NCBI GenBank assembly: GCA_934373295.1 | Contig: CAKROK010000065.1 | Location: forward strand, 1-11,454 | Source: an uncultured Christensenellaceae bacterium | GTDB taxonomy: Bacteria; Bacillota; Clostridia; Christensenellales; Christensenellaceae | Direction of reading: 5' to 3' | Length of the DNA stretch: 11,454 nt | In this document: positions 1 through 5,889 of the stretch, in pieces | Layout: the number at the start of each line of letters is the position of its first letter | Position numbering within the stretch: position 1 is the first letter of the stretch | Program-made: the position numbers and the translations under genes | The notes under the pieces: generated by a model | What the model saw: only the letters and a program-made list of their open reading frames with translations | The model's database searches: none | Told to the model about the DNA's origin: nothing

Positions 1-66
1 ACTTTCAATCGCGAAAAGGCGGGAGCCTTTTCGCGCTTGAAAGCTGCGCCGCGCGCCTACGTATGA
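1..66 (+). other. Strong hairpin at window edge; possible 3' end of an upstream gene
   Basis: A near-perfect inverted repeat pairs 2-20 with 25-43 (19 bp, one mismatch at 9/36) around a GGGA loop. No T-run follows on either strand, so it is not a standard terminator. Frame 1 is open from base 1 to a TGA at 64-66 (21 codons), so this could be the C-terminal end of a gene that starts outside the window. Nothing in those residues is recognisable. A non-coding structured RNA is an equally good reading. Confidence 0.4.
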
Positions 67-120
67 GTTGAATCCTTTTAGCTTCAGCGGGATGGCGTAT
101 CGATTTGAATTTTGATGGAG

Positions 121-136
121 CTTTGCGCAAGCAAAG
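121..136 (+). other. Small hairpin with GCAA tetraloop
   Basis: CTTTGC and GCAAAG pair perfectly around GCAA, a GNRA-type loop that is common in folded RNAs. It lies 12 bases before the terminator at 149-178 and may belong to the same transcript. It matches no RNA family that I recognise. Confidence 0.35.
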
Positions 137-148
137 CAACCTGTTGAT

Positions 149-178
149 TAAAAAACGGTTGATATCAGCCGTTTTTTT
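149..178 (+). terminator. Intrinsic terminator, probably bidirectional
   Basis: The run AAAAAACGG pairs with CCGTTTTTT, and the self-complementary centre TGATATCA extends the stem with one T-G wobble. A-runs on the left and T-runs on the right let it work in both directions. It ends whatever transcript covers 1-148 and isolates the carboxypeptidase gene downstream. Confidence 0.7.
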
Positions 179-261
179 GTGCGGAAAAACGTGCATTTGG
201 CGTAAAACTGCGGTGCAAACAATCGTTTACAAAATTTCGTATTTTTTTATTGTGTACTTTA

Positions 262-270
262 TGGTATAAT
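262..270 (+). promoter_or_regulatory. Extended -10 promoter for the carboxypeptidase gene
   Basis: TGG followed by a perfect TATAAT (265-270) forms an extended -10 box. The matching -35 position holds only a T-run (242-247), which fits promoters that rely on the extended -10. It is 53 bases before the chosen TTG start. Confidence 0.65.
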
Positions 271-311
271 AGGCTTTATGAGAGAAAAGCAGGGGGCTGC
301 TTGCGTTTTTT

Positions 312-316
312 GGAGG
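312..316 (+). promoter_or_regulatory. Ribosome binding site deciding a TTG start
   Basis: GGAGG sits 6 bases before TTG 323. The in-frame ATG at 278 has no such site and lies only 8 bases after the -10 box, so it cannot be the start of a transcript made from that promoter. Confidence 0.8.
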
Positions 317-322
317 ATACTT

Positions 323-1843
323 TTGAAAAAGGGTTTACGTTATATAATATCGACAATACTCACGGCGGTGATAGTGCTTGCTGTGTGCATATCGCCCGTT
401 TGCGCCGCGCCGGAGATAGATACGGATACAGTTGATCTATGCAAGGCGTGGATGCTGGTGGACGCCACGAGCGGTTCTGTTATCGCGAAAAGCGACACGT
501 ATCAGGATAAGATATCCCCCGCAAGCACGACCAAGATATTGACGGCGGTGATTGCGCTCGATAAGTGTGAATTAGACGACGTCGTTAAGGTGGACTCGCG
601 CGCGACCATGCTGGGCACGGATTCTTCAAAGTGCGGCCTTGTCGCGGGTGAAAAGGTGACGGTGGAGGACCTCCTCTACGGCATGATGCTCGTCAGCGGA
701 AACGACGCCGCGCTTGCGCTCGCGTATCACATATCCGGCGGTATAGACGATTTCGCGAAGCTCATGAACGAAAAGGCGGCGGAGATAGGCATGGAGAACT
801 CTCATTTTGCCAATCCGCACGGTTTGGATAACGACGAACACTACGTGACCTGTGAGGACATGGCAAAGCTGGCGCTTTATGCGATGGGCTATGACGACCT
901 CATGAAGATATGCGCCACGAAGTCATATAAACTGCCCAAGACGGAGAATAGCGTCGAGCGGCTGATATATTCCACAAACAAGCTCATATATAAGCCGGAT
1001 TCCGATTCCGTATCATTTGTGTATAAATATGCTACGGGAATGAAAACCGGTTCGACGTACCGCGGCGGCGGCTGCCTCGTTGCTACGGGTGAAAAGGATG
1101 GTCAAAAGCTGGTGGCGTGCGTTTTCGGCGATCCGACAGAGGGCGGCGTCAACAGATGGAAGATAGCGAAATATCTGCTTGAATACGGCTTTAATAACTA
1201 TACGACCATAACCGTTGCGGATAAAATGCAGGGGATCGAGGTATATGCGGACATTCAGGATGCATCCGACCCAGAGCTGACCGCGAAGGTCAAGCTGGAT
1301 GTGAAGCTGCCCGACAATTTAGTAATTACTCTTGATAACGACGATCTCGGAGATTCGCCCGAGTTCACCTATAAGATAGAAAGCGAGGGGACTATAAAAA
1401 CCCCGTTCAGCAAGGGAGAAGCCGCGGCCACCGTGAAGTATTATTACGGCGGAAACGAGGTATATTCATGCACGGGCTACTTTGCGCAGTCGCTGCAATC
1501 CGTCGCGGAGGCGCAGGGTAAAGAGGGCATCGTCACGACGATTGACACCGAAAAGATATCCAAGGAGGAGACGGTAAAGGACTACAGCAAGCTGTGGTGG
1601 TGGTTGGTCATTCCGGGCGCGGCGCTCGTCTTTATAGTTATAAGGATGCTCATAAAGAACCATCGCCCCAGGCACAGATACGCCAAGCACACCGCTCCCG
1701 CGAGGATGCCGGGGTATAAGCGCTCCCGCCGCAGGACGCGCACGGCTTCTCCGAGAAAGCTGCGCCGCAGGACGCGCGGGGCTAACCTCAGAAATACGCG
1801 CGTGAGGACGAGGACGTCCGGACGGTCGAGGAGATATCGATAA
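323..1843 (+). CDS. D-alanyl-D-alanine carboxypeptidase, peptidase S11 (DacF/PBP5 type)
   Basis: This penicillin-binding protein removes the terminal D-Ala from peptidoglycan pentapeptides outside the membrane and so limits cross-linking. The start is TTG 323, which gives 506 residues and a clean signal peptide (MKK, then a hydrophobic stretch to about residue 28, ending C-A-A-P). All three active-site motifs are visible: S68-T-T-K71 with the acylating serine, S125-G-N127, and K241-T-G243. A PBP5 C-terminal beta domain follows to about 400, then a membrane anchor at 424-444 starting with three tryptophans. The last 62 residues are extremely basic, with 22 Arg and 4 Lys; basic tails occur in clostridial relatives, but this one is long. 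The gene has its own promoter and terminator. The family is certain; which paralogue (dacA, dacB or dacF) is not. Confidence 0.93.
   Translation: MKKGLRYIISTILTAVIVLAVCISPVCAAPEIDTDTVDLCKAWMLVDATSGSVIAKSDTYQDKISPASTTKILTAVIALDKCELDDVVKVDSRATMLGTDSSKCGLVAGEKVTVEDLLYGMMLVSGNDAALALAYHISGGIDDFAKLMNEKAAEIGMENSHFANPHGLDNDEHYVTCEDMAKLALYAMGYDDLMKICATKSYKLPKTENSVERLIYSTNKLIYKPDSDSVSFVYKYATGMKTGSTYRGGGCLVATGEKDGQKLVACVFGDPTEGGVNRWKIAKYLLEYGFNNYTTITVADKMQGIEVYADIQDASDPELTAKVKLDVKLPDNLVITLDNDDLGDSPEFTYKIESEGTIKTPFSKGEAAATVKYYYGGNEVYSCTGYFAQSLQSVAEAQGKEGIVTTIDTEKISKEETVKDYSKLWWWLVIPGAALVFIVIRMLIKNHRPRHRYAKHTAPARMPGYKRSRRRTRTASPRKLRRRTRGANLRNTRVRTRTSGRSRRYR
1727..1777 (+). repeat. 15-base direct repeat in the Arg-rich tail of the carboxypeptidase
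   Basis: CGCCGCAGGACGCGC occurs at 1727-1741 and again, identical, at 1763-1777. The start points are 36 bases apart, so both copies are in the same frame and each encodes R-R-R-T-R within a longer basic run. A short duplication inside the gene is the simplest explanation. Confidence 0.7.
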
Positions 1844-1849
1844 ACCAAC

Positions 1850-1876
1850 AAACTCCCTATAAGGGAGTTTTTATTT
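1850..1876 (+). terminator. Intrinsic terminator after the carboxypeptidase gene
   Basis: AAACTCCC (1850-1857) pairs with GGGAGTTT (1863-1870) around a short loop, followed by T-rich sequence. It begins 7 bases after the stop codon. Confidence 0.85.
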
Positions 1877-1922
1877 GCGTTAAAAGGGACAAAATATCTG
1901 TATTATGCAAAAGGAGACAGGC

Positions 1923-2816
1923 ATGAAGCAGGCTGTTATAGATTTAGGCTCGAATACGGTGCGGCTTTCGGTTTATGAGGTTGAAAGAGACGGTTTTAAA
2001 AGGGTTTTTACGCAAAAGATAGCGGCGGGGCTTGCGGGATATATCGAAAACGGGCTGATGACGGACGCGGGCATTATTATCGCGGCGGACGCGCTTAAAA
2101 GACTTTTACAACAGGCGAACGTGCGTGCGCAGGCGGTGAACGTATTCGCAACGGCGGCGATAAGAAACGTCAAAAATTCGGCAGAGACTGTTTTTAAAAT
2201 TGAGCAGAGCACAGGCGCGAAAATAGAGGTTTTGAGCGGAAAAGATGAGGGCATGCTTGCGCTGGCGGGCGCGCGCCGCAGCTTTCCCGAGAATGACGGA
2301 ACGCTCTTTGACGTGGGCGGCGGCTCGACGGAGGTCGTGCGCTTTGCGGGCGAAGAGGTGACGGACGCGGTCAGCCTCGAGCTGGGGAGCATGTCGCTGT
2401 TTAAGCAATTCGTTTCAGGCGATTATCCCACAGAGAGTGAAATTCATGATATGAAGATGAAAATAGACGATATGCTGTCAAAAAGCGAGGTATGCCGCAA
2501 AAATAGCGCGGCGCTGCTGGGCGTGGGCGGGAGCATACGCGCGCTTGAGGTGCTGGGCGGTATGCTCATAAGCTCGCATGTCAAGGGATTGCTGGAGGAC
2601 TGTGAGCTGTTCTCGCTGGAGCAGGTCTTTTGTGAGGATGAGCGGGCATATGCACTCATGAAAAGGCGCTTTCCCGAACGCGCAAATACGATAATTCCCG
2701 GTATGCTCATAATAACCTCGATAATGCGAATGACGGGGGCAAAGCGAATATATGTGAGCAAATTCGGCGTGAGAGAGGGGTATGTCATACAAAGAGTGAT
2801 GAAATCAACGACATGA
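1923..2816 (+). CDS. Ppx/GppA family phosphatase (exopolyphosphatase-like)
   Basis: The family removes terminal phosphates from polyphosphate or from pppGpp in the cytoplasm, linking phosphate stores to the stringent response. The protein has 297 residues, the usual size of the short form that has only the two actin-like ATPase-fold halves and no C-terminal HD domain. Visible motifs are D7-L-G-S-N-T near the start, F75-ATAAIRN, the E-V-L-S-G-K-D-E stretch with probable catalytic Glu109, the phosphate-binding D130-VGGGSTE and the second glycine loop G200-VGGSIRA. ATG 1923 is chosen because AAGGAG (1911-1916) lies 6 bases before it; the in-frame ATG at 1905 has no ribosome binding site. No convincing promoter lies between the previous terminator and this gene, so some read-through is possible. 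Ppx and GppA activity cannot be told apart from sequence. Confidence 0.9.
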   Translation: MKQAVIDLGSNTVRLSVYEVERDGFKRVFTQKIAAGLAGYIENGLMTDAGIIIAADALKRLLQQANVRAQAVNVFATAAIRNVKNSAETVFKIEQSTGAKIEVLSGKDEGMLALAGARRSFPENDGTLFDVGGGSTEVVRFAGEEVTDAVSLELGSMSLFKQFVSGDYPTESEIHDMKMKIDDMLSKSEVCRKNSAALLGVGGSIRALEVLGGMLISSHVKGLLEDCELFSLEQVFCEDERAYALMKRRFPERANTIIPGMLIITSIMRMTGAKRIYVSKFGVREGYVIQRVMKSTT

Positions 2817-2836
2817 TGTACTATTTCAAAAAAATG

Positions 2837-2845
2837 TGATAGAAT
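2837..2845 (+). promoter_or_regulatory. Extended -10 promoter for the Mrp operon
   Basis: TGA followed by TAGAAT (2840-2845) is a good extended -10 element, 31 bases before the Mrp start. No clear -35 is seen. It would let the two cysteine-protein genes be transcribed apart from the phosphatase gene. Confidence 0.5.
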
Positions 2846-2876
2846 AGGGTAAACTCAAAAAGGAGAAACGAGAATT

Positions 2877-3713
2877 ATGCAATGTGATCACGATTGCTCA
2901 TCCTGCGCGCAGGAATGCGAAAGCAGACAGCCGCAGAGGGAGCGTTCAAACGAATTTTCAAATATAAAAAAGGTGATAGGCGTGGTCAGCGGCAAGGGCG
3001 GCGTGGGTAAATCCCTCGTCACATCTCTTTTGGCGTGCGCCGCGGCGAAATCCGGTCTTAAAACCGCGATACTGGATGCGGACGTCACCGGCCCGTCCAT
3101 CCCCAAGGCGTTCGGCTTGACGGGCAGGGTGTATGCAGACGATCATGACCTGCTCATGCCCGTGGAAAGCTCGCGTGGGATAAAGGTGATGAGCGTGAAC
3201 CTGCTGCTCGCGGATGAAAGCGACCCGGTGGCGTGGCGCGGTCCCGTGATTTCCGGCACGGTCACGCAGTTTTTTAACGAGGTAAATTGGGGCGACGTCG
3301 ACCTCATGCTCATAGACTGCCCTCCGGGGACGGGCGACGTTCCCATGACGGTATTCCAAAACCTGCCCATAGACGGCATTGTCATAGTGACCTCGCCGCA
3401 GGAGCTGGTGGGCATGATAGTCAAAAAGGCCGTCCGTCTCGCGCAGATAATGGAGGTCCCTGTATTGGGAATCGTCGAAAACATGAGCTATTTCATATGC
3501 GACAAATGCGGCGAGCGCCATTATATATTCGGACAGAGCGACGTTGAGGATATCGCAAAGGAAAACGGCATAAGCGCCATAGCAAAGCTGCCCATAGACC
3601 CCGAGCTTGCGAACTATGTGGACAGTGGTATCGTGGAGATGTATAAGCAAAACGATCTCGGCGGCTTTTTGAACGAGATACTAAAGGAGACGAAAAATGA
3701 AAAAGCACAGTGA
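2877..3713 (+). CDS. mrp: Mrp/NBP35-type iron-sulfur carrier ATPase
   Basis: Mrp proteins are cytosolic P-loop ATPases that bind a labile Fe-S cluster between subunits of a dimer and pass it to target proteins. The 278-residue protein has the deviant Walker A G39-KGGVGKS with the signature lysine, a D67-A-D-V-T-GPS switch region, a Walker B-like strand ending I-D-C-P-P-G-T-G (146-153), and the C208-x-x-C211 pair that holds the bridging cluster. The first 14 residues carry an extra cluster, C3, C7, C10 and C14, typical of anaerobe Mrp proteins and reminiscent of the extra N-terminal site in NBP35. AAGGAG (2860-2865) is 11 bases before ATG 2877. The last 17 bases overlap the next gene, which implies translational coupling. 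Confidence 0.93.
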   Translation: MQCDHDCSSCAQECESRQPQRERSNEFSNIKKVIGVVSGKGGVGKSLVTSLLACAAAKSGLKTAILDADVTGPSIPKAFGLTGRVYADDHDLLMPVESSRGIKVMSVNLLLADESDPVAWRGPVISGTVTQFFNEVNWGDVDLMLIDCPPGTGDVPMTVFQNLPIDGIVIVTSPQELVGMIVKKAVRLAQIMEVPVLGIVENMSYFICDKCGERHYIFGQSDVEDIAKENGISAIAKLPIDPELANYVDSGIVEMYKQNDLGGFLNEILKETKNEKAQ

Positions 3714-4152
3714 ACGGGCGATGGAGCTTTTCGCGGATGGGTATAACTGCGCACAGGCGGTTTTGATCGCGTTTTGTGATGAGACGGGGATAAATGAAAA
3801 GACCGCGGCGAAGATGGCGTCATCATTTGGCGGCGGCATAGGCAGGATGAGGGAGGTCTGCGGCGCTGTCAGCGGCATGTGCATGGCGCTGGGGCTGATA
3901 AGCGGCTATGACGACCCGAACGACACCGCGGCGAAGAAGGCACAGTATAAGACTGTGCAGAAACTGGTGGGCGAATTTAAGGAACAAAACGGCAGCATGG
4001 TATGCCGCGAGCTTTTGGGGCTTACGGAAAAATCCTCTTCTCCCGAGCCCGCGCCCAGGACGAACGAATACTATAAAAAGCGCCCGTGCATAGAGCTGGT
4101 TGGGCAGTGCGCGGACATTTTGGAGAGATATTTAGAAGAAAATCAAAAATAG
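3697..4152 (+). CDS. C_GCAxxG_C_C family redox-type protein
   Basis: This small cytosolic protein has 151 residues and seven cysteines, at 18, 27, 55, 62, 103, 131 and 138. The family pattern is clear: Y-N-C-A-Q-A-V near residue 18, F-G-G-G-I-G-R at 44-50, then V-C55-G-A-V-S-G-M-C62, C103-R-E-L-L-G and two late cysteines. The family is annotated as a putative redox-active or metal-binding protein; no biochemical role is established to my knowledge. Its ATG lies inside the end of mrp, with AAAGGAG 7 bases upstream, so the two are made together. That pairing suggests a role in Fe-S or thiol chemistry, but this is inference. No signal peptide or membrane segment is visible. A terminator follows 8 bases after the stop. 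Confidence 0.88.
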   Translation: MKKHSERAMELFADGYNCAQAVLIAFCDETGINEKTAAKMASSFGGGIGRMREVCGAVSGMCMALGLISGYDDPNDTAAKKAQYKTVQKLVGEFKEQNGSMVCRELLGLTEKSSSPEPAPRTNEYYKKRPCIELVGQCADILERYLEENQK

Positions 4153-4160
4153 AAAAGATA

Positions 4161-4196
4161 AAGCGGATGCATTGTTCCTTATGCACCCGCTTTTTT
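4161..4196 (+). terminator. Intrinsic terminator of the mrp operon
   Basis: AAGCGG, a single mismatch, and TGCAT (4161-4172) pair with ATGCA, a mismatch, and CCGCTT (4181-4192) around an 8-base loop, followed by a T-run. Confidence 0.85.
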
Positions 4197-4202
4197 ACAG
4201 TC

Positions 4203-4315
4203 CGTCAAAAAGCCTCGCCCTTCCGCCCTTTTTCATCGACTCACCTCAATCGACGTACTCAAGTACGCCTCATTCGCCTCGCTCGAAAAATGACGAAAAA
4301 TCAAGGCTTTTAGAC
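4203..4315. repeat. Large imperfect palindrome, candidate dispersed repeat
   Basis: The element is nearly symmetric about 4260. The centre is CGTACT-CA-AGTACG (4254-4267), and the outer arms AAAAGCCT (4208-4215) and AGGCTTTT (4304-4311) lie at matching distances. Over the outer 27 bases the two arms agree at 20 positions once one is reverse-complemented, and five of the seven differences are C/T, so many would still form G-U pairs in RNA. It encodes nothing plausible. Position just after a terminator and between converging genes fits a REP-like or MITE-like intergenic repeat. Confidence 0.55.
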
Positions 4316-4332
4316 AAACTTTTTTTTAAGTG

Positions 4333-4359
4333 ATTTTTCAAAAACAAGTTTTGAAAAAT
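4333..4359. other. AT-rich hairpin in the convergent intergenic region
   Basis: ATTTTTCAAAA (4333-4343) pairs perfectly with TTTTGAAAAAT (4349-4359) around five bases. There is no T-run immediately after it on either strand. It may be a weak second stop for the converging minus-strand operon, or a border of the palindrome beside it. Confidence 0.35.
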
Positions 4360-4401
4360 GGCTCATATGTTGAAAAAGGATTTTATCATCACCCTTAAAG
4401 G

Positions 4402-4436
4402 AAAAAGCTGATGCATGAAGATTGCCATTGCTTTTT
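4402..4436 (-). terminator. Probable terminator of the NlpC/P60 gene
   Basis: Read on the minus strand, AAAAAGC pairs with GCTTTTT across a 21-base loop, and the transcript would end in the T-run. It starts 8 bases past the stop codon. The long loop makes this a moderate call. Confidence 0.45.
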
Positions 4437-4444
4437 ATTATGCG

Positions 4445-5851
4445 TTATTTTGCAACGAAGAAGCGTTTCCCGTAGAGGAAGTGGCTGTTCCAGTAGCTTG
4501 AGCTCCAAATGTTATAGGTTATCCTGACCTTGCCCTCGGCGGAGGAGGCGTCTATCATGCTGCCGTTTCCGAGGTATATCCCCACGTGTCCCTGAAAGCA
4601 GAGAATGTCGCCCGGCTTCAGGTCTGCCTTGGATATCGTGGGATAGGAGCTGGCCGCCCAGCCCGCGGAGGTGCGGTAATAGAAGTTCGTCCCCATCTCG
4701 TTTATGCAGTAGTACACAAAGCCGGAGCAGTCGAACGTATCCGGACCCTTTCCGCCCCAGACATACGGCGCGCCGAGGTGCGTCTTGGCCGTGGCGATGA
4801 GCTTGGCCGCCTTTGCGGTATCCGGCGGATTTGAGGATGAGTCGGATGTGGGCGTCTTAGTCGGCGTGGGCGTTTTTGTCGGCGTAGGCGTCTTTGTCTT
4901 AGTCGGCGCCGCCGTTTTGGTCGGAGTTTGGGTTTTCACGGGAGCGCTTGTCTTTACGGGCGTCTTAGTCCTCGTGGGAGTGGGAGTTTTGGTTGGTGTC
5001 TTGGTCTTTGAGGGAGTATTTGTCTTGGTGGGCTTGGCGGTTGCGGGGACGGCGGAGTCTGAATATATCGCCTCTCGCGTGTCGCTGCCTACCTGACCGT
5101 CCACCGTCAGGCCGTTCGCCTTTTGGAAGGCGCGCACAGCCGCGTCCGTATCCGAGCCGAAATAGCCCGTGACCTTTGAAAGATAGCCCAGCTCCTTTAG
5201 GCGCTTTTGCAGCTCGGTGACGTCCGTTCCGCTCACGCCTATCGAGACCTTGTACTTCTTTGCGTTCTGCGAAAAGAGCAGCTTTGCAGTCTGTTCGTTC
5301 ATCACGCCGTCCGCAGTGAGGTCGTTTCTGTATTGAAAAAGCTGGACGGCATACGCCGTCTGAGTGCCGTAATAATCCGACGGCTCGTCGTTTGCGAGGT
5401 AGCTTAGATCCATGAGCCGCTGCTGAAGAGCACGCACTGCATCCGTCCTCATGCCCGGGCGCAGCTTTTGATAATCCGCTATGGTGAACGTCTTTTGCGT
5501 CTGCGTCGGGGAGGCCGTCTCGGGGTCGGAGCTATTTTCCGGCTCGGCAGTGGGTGTGGGCGTCGGGTCGGGCGCGGTATAATCGACAAAGGAGAAGTTC
5601 GCCGGCATGAGGGACACGCCGGTATCGTCCAATACCGTGCCTATTCTCGCAAGCTCGTCGTCCGTCATGTTTGCGGCGAGGTCCTCATCGGGCAACTCGG
5701 TCGGCTGAGCGGACGGGGGAGCGTCGTTATTCGCTATGGCGGTGGTGTTGAGCGCGGCCAGCGTGCCGGATGCGGCCGCAAAGCAGAACATCACAACGAG
5801 CAGCACGGTTATCATCTTTACACGTCTTTTTCTCGAATCGTTGTGTTTCAT
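4445..5851 (-). CDS. Secreted NlpC/P60 peptidoglycan hydrolase with two PG-binding domains
   Basis: This predicted extracellular cysteine peptidase cuts peptidoglycan stem peptides. The 468 residues read in order: basic start and signal peptide (about 1-33); a disordered acidic, Pro/Thr-rich region (to about 120); two peptidoglycan_binding_1 domains (about 130-193 and 205-265), each with the L-x-x-x-L-x-x-L-G/S-Y-L pattern; a Lys/Thr/Pro linker (271-336); and the NlpC/P60 domain (345-468). Catalytic Cys375 is in D-C-S-G-F and His422 in G-H-V-G-I-Y. The third catalytic position appears to be Asp434 (M-I-D-A-S), where many relatives have His, Asn or Gln. An AAGGAG lies 5 bases before the ATG. 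It starts 38 bases after the ligase gene on the same strand, so co-transcription is likely, with a possible internal promoter. Confidence 0.93.
   Translation of the reverse strand: MKHNDSRKRRVKMITVLLVVMFCFAAASGTLAALNTTAIANNDAPPSAQPTELPDEDLAANMTDDELARIGTVLDDTGVSLMPANFSFVDYTAPDPTPTPTAEPENSSDPETASPTQTQKTFTIADYQKLRPGMRTDAVRALQQRLMDLSYLANDEPSDYYGTQTAYAVQLFQYRNDLTADGVMNEQTAKLLFSQNAKKYKVSIGVSGTDVTELQKRLKELGYLSKVTGYFGSDTDAAVRAFQKANGLTVDGQVGSDTREAIYSDSAVPATAKPTKTNTPSKTKTPTKTPTPTRTKTPVKTSAPVKTQTPTKTAAPTKTKTPTPTKTPTPTKTPTSDSSSNPPDTAKAAKLIATAKTHLGAPYVWGGKGPDTFDCSGFVYYCINEMGTNFYYRTSAGWAASSYPTISKADLKPGDILCFQGHVGIYLGNGSMIDASSAEGKVRITYNIWSSSYWNSHFLYGKRFFVAK
4844..5041 (-). repeat. Low-complexity repeats encoding the Lys-Thr-Pro linker
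   Basis: The DNA is a degenerate tandem repeat of 6- and 18-base units; for example the 18-base units at 4860-4877 and 4878-4895 differ at two positions. It encodes residues 271-336 of the hydrolase, a run of K-T-x-T-P and T-P-T-K units. Such linkers are flexible wall spacers and are prone to change length by slippage. Confidence 0.8.
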
Positions 5852-5880
5852 CTTTGCTCCTTTTCAAACAGGCTGTATTT

Positions 5881-5886
5881 ATTATA
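5881..5886 (-). promoter_or_regulatory. Possible internal -10 box ahead of the NlpC/P60 gene
   Basis: The minus strand reads a perfect TATAAT here, between the ligase stop and the hydrolase start. No acceptable -35 or TGn is seen, so the support is the -10 alone. The A/T-rich gap could give such a match by chance. Confidence 0.3.
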
Positions 5887-5889
5887 TAG

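Noticed and set aside
5..196. 63-codon minus-strand reading frame across the 5' hairpin region
   Set aside because: It crosses a strong terminator and two hairpins, has no ribosome binding site, and its residues look random and basic.
1901..1906. TATTAT as a -10 box for the phosphatase gene
   Set aside because: Transcription would begin inside the ribosome binding site (1911-1916), and the -35 match is poor with 20-base spacing.
2958..3650. 230-codon minus-strand frame opposite mrp
   Set aside because: It is entirely antisense to a well-supported P-loop ATPase gene; its composition mirrors the codon pattern of the plus-strand gene, and no start signal is seen.
4844..5041. Tandem repeats considered as a CRISPR array or minisatellite locus
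   Set aside because: Units are degenerate and in frame, encode a Thr/Pro/Lys linker, and have no spacers.
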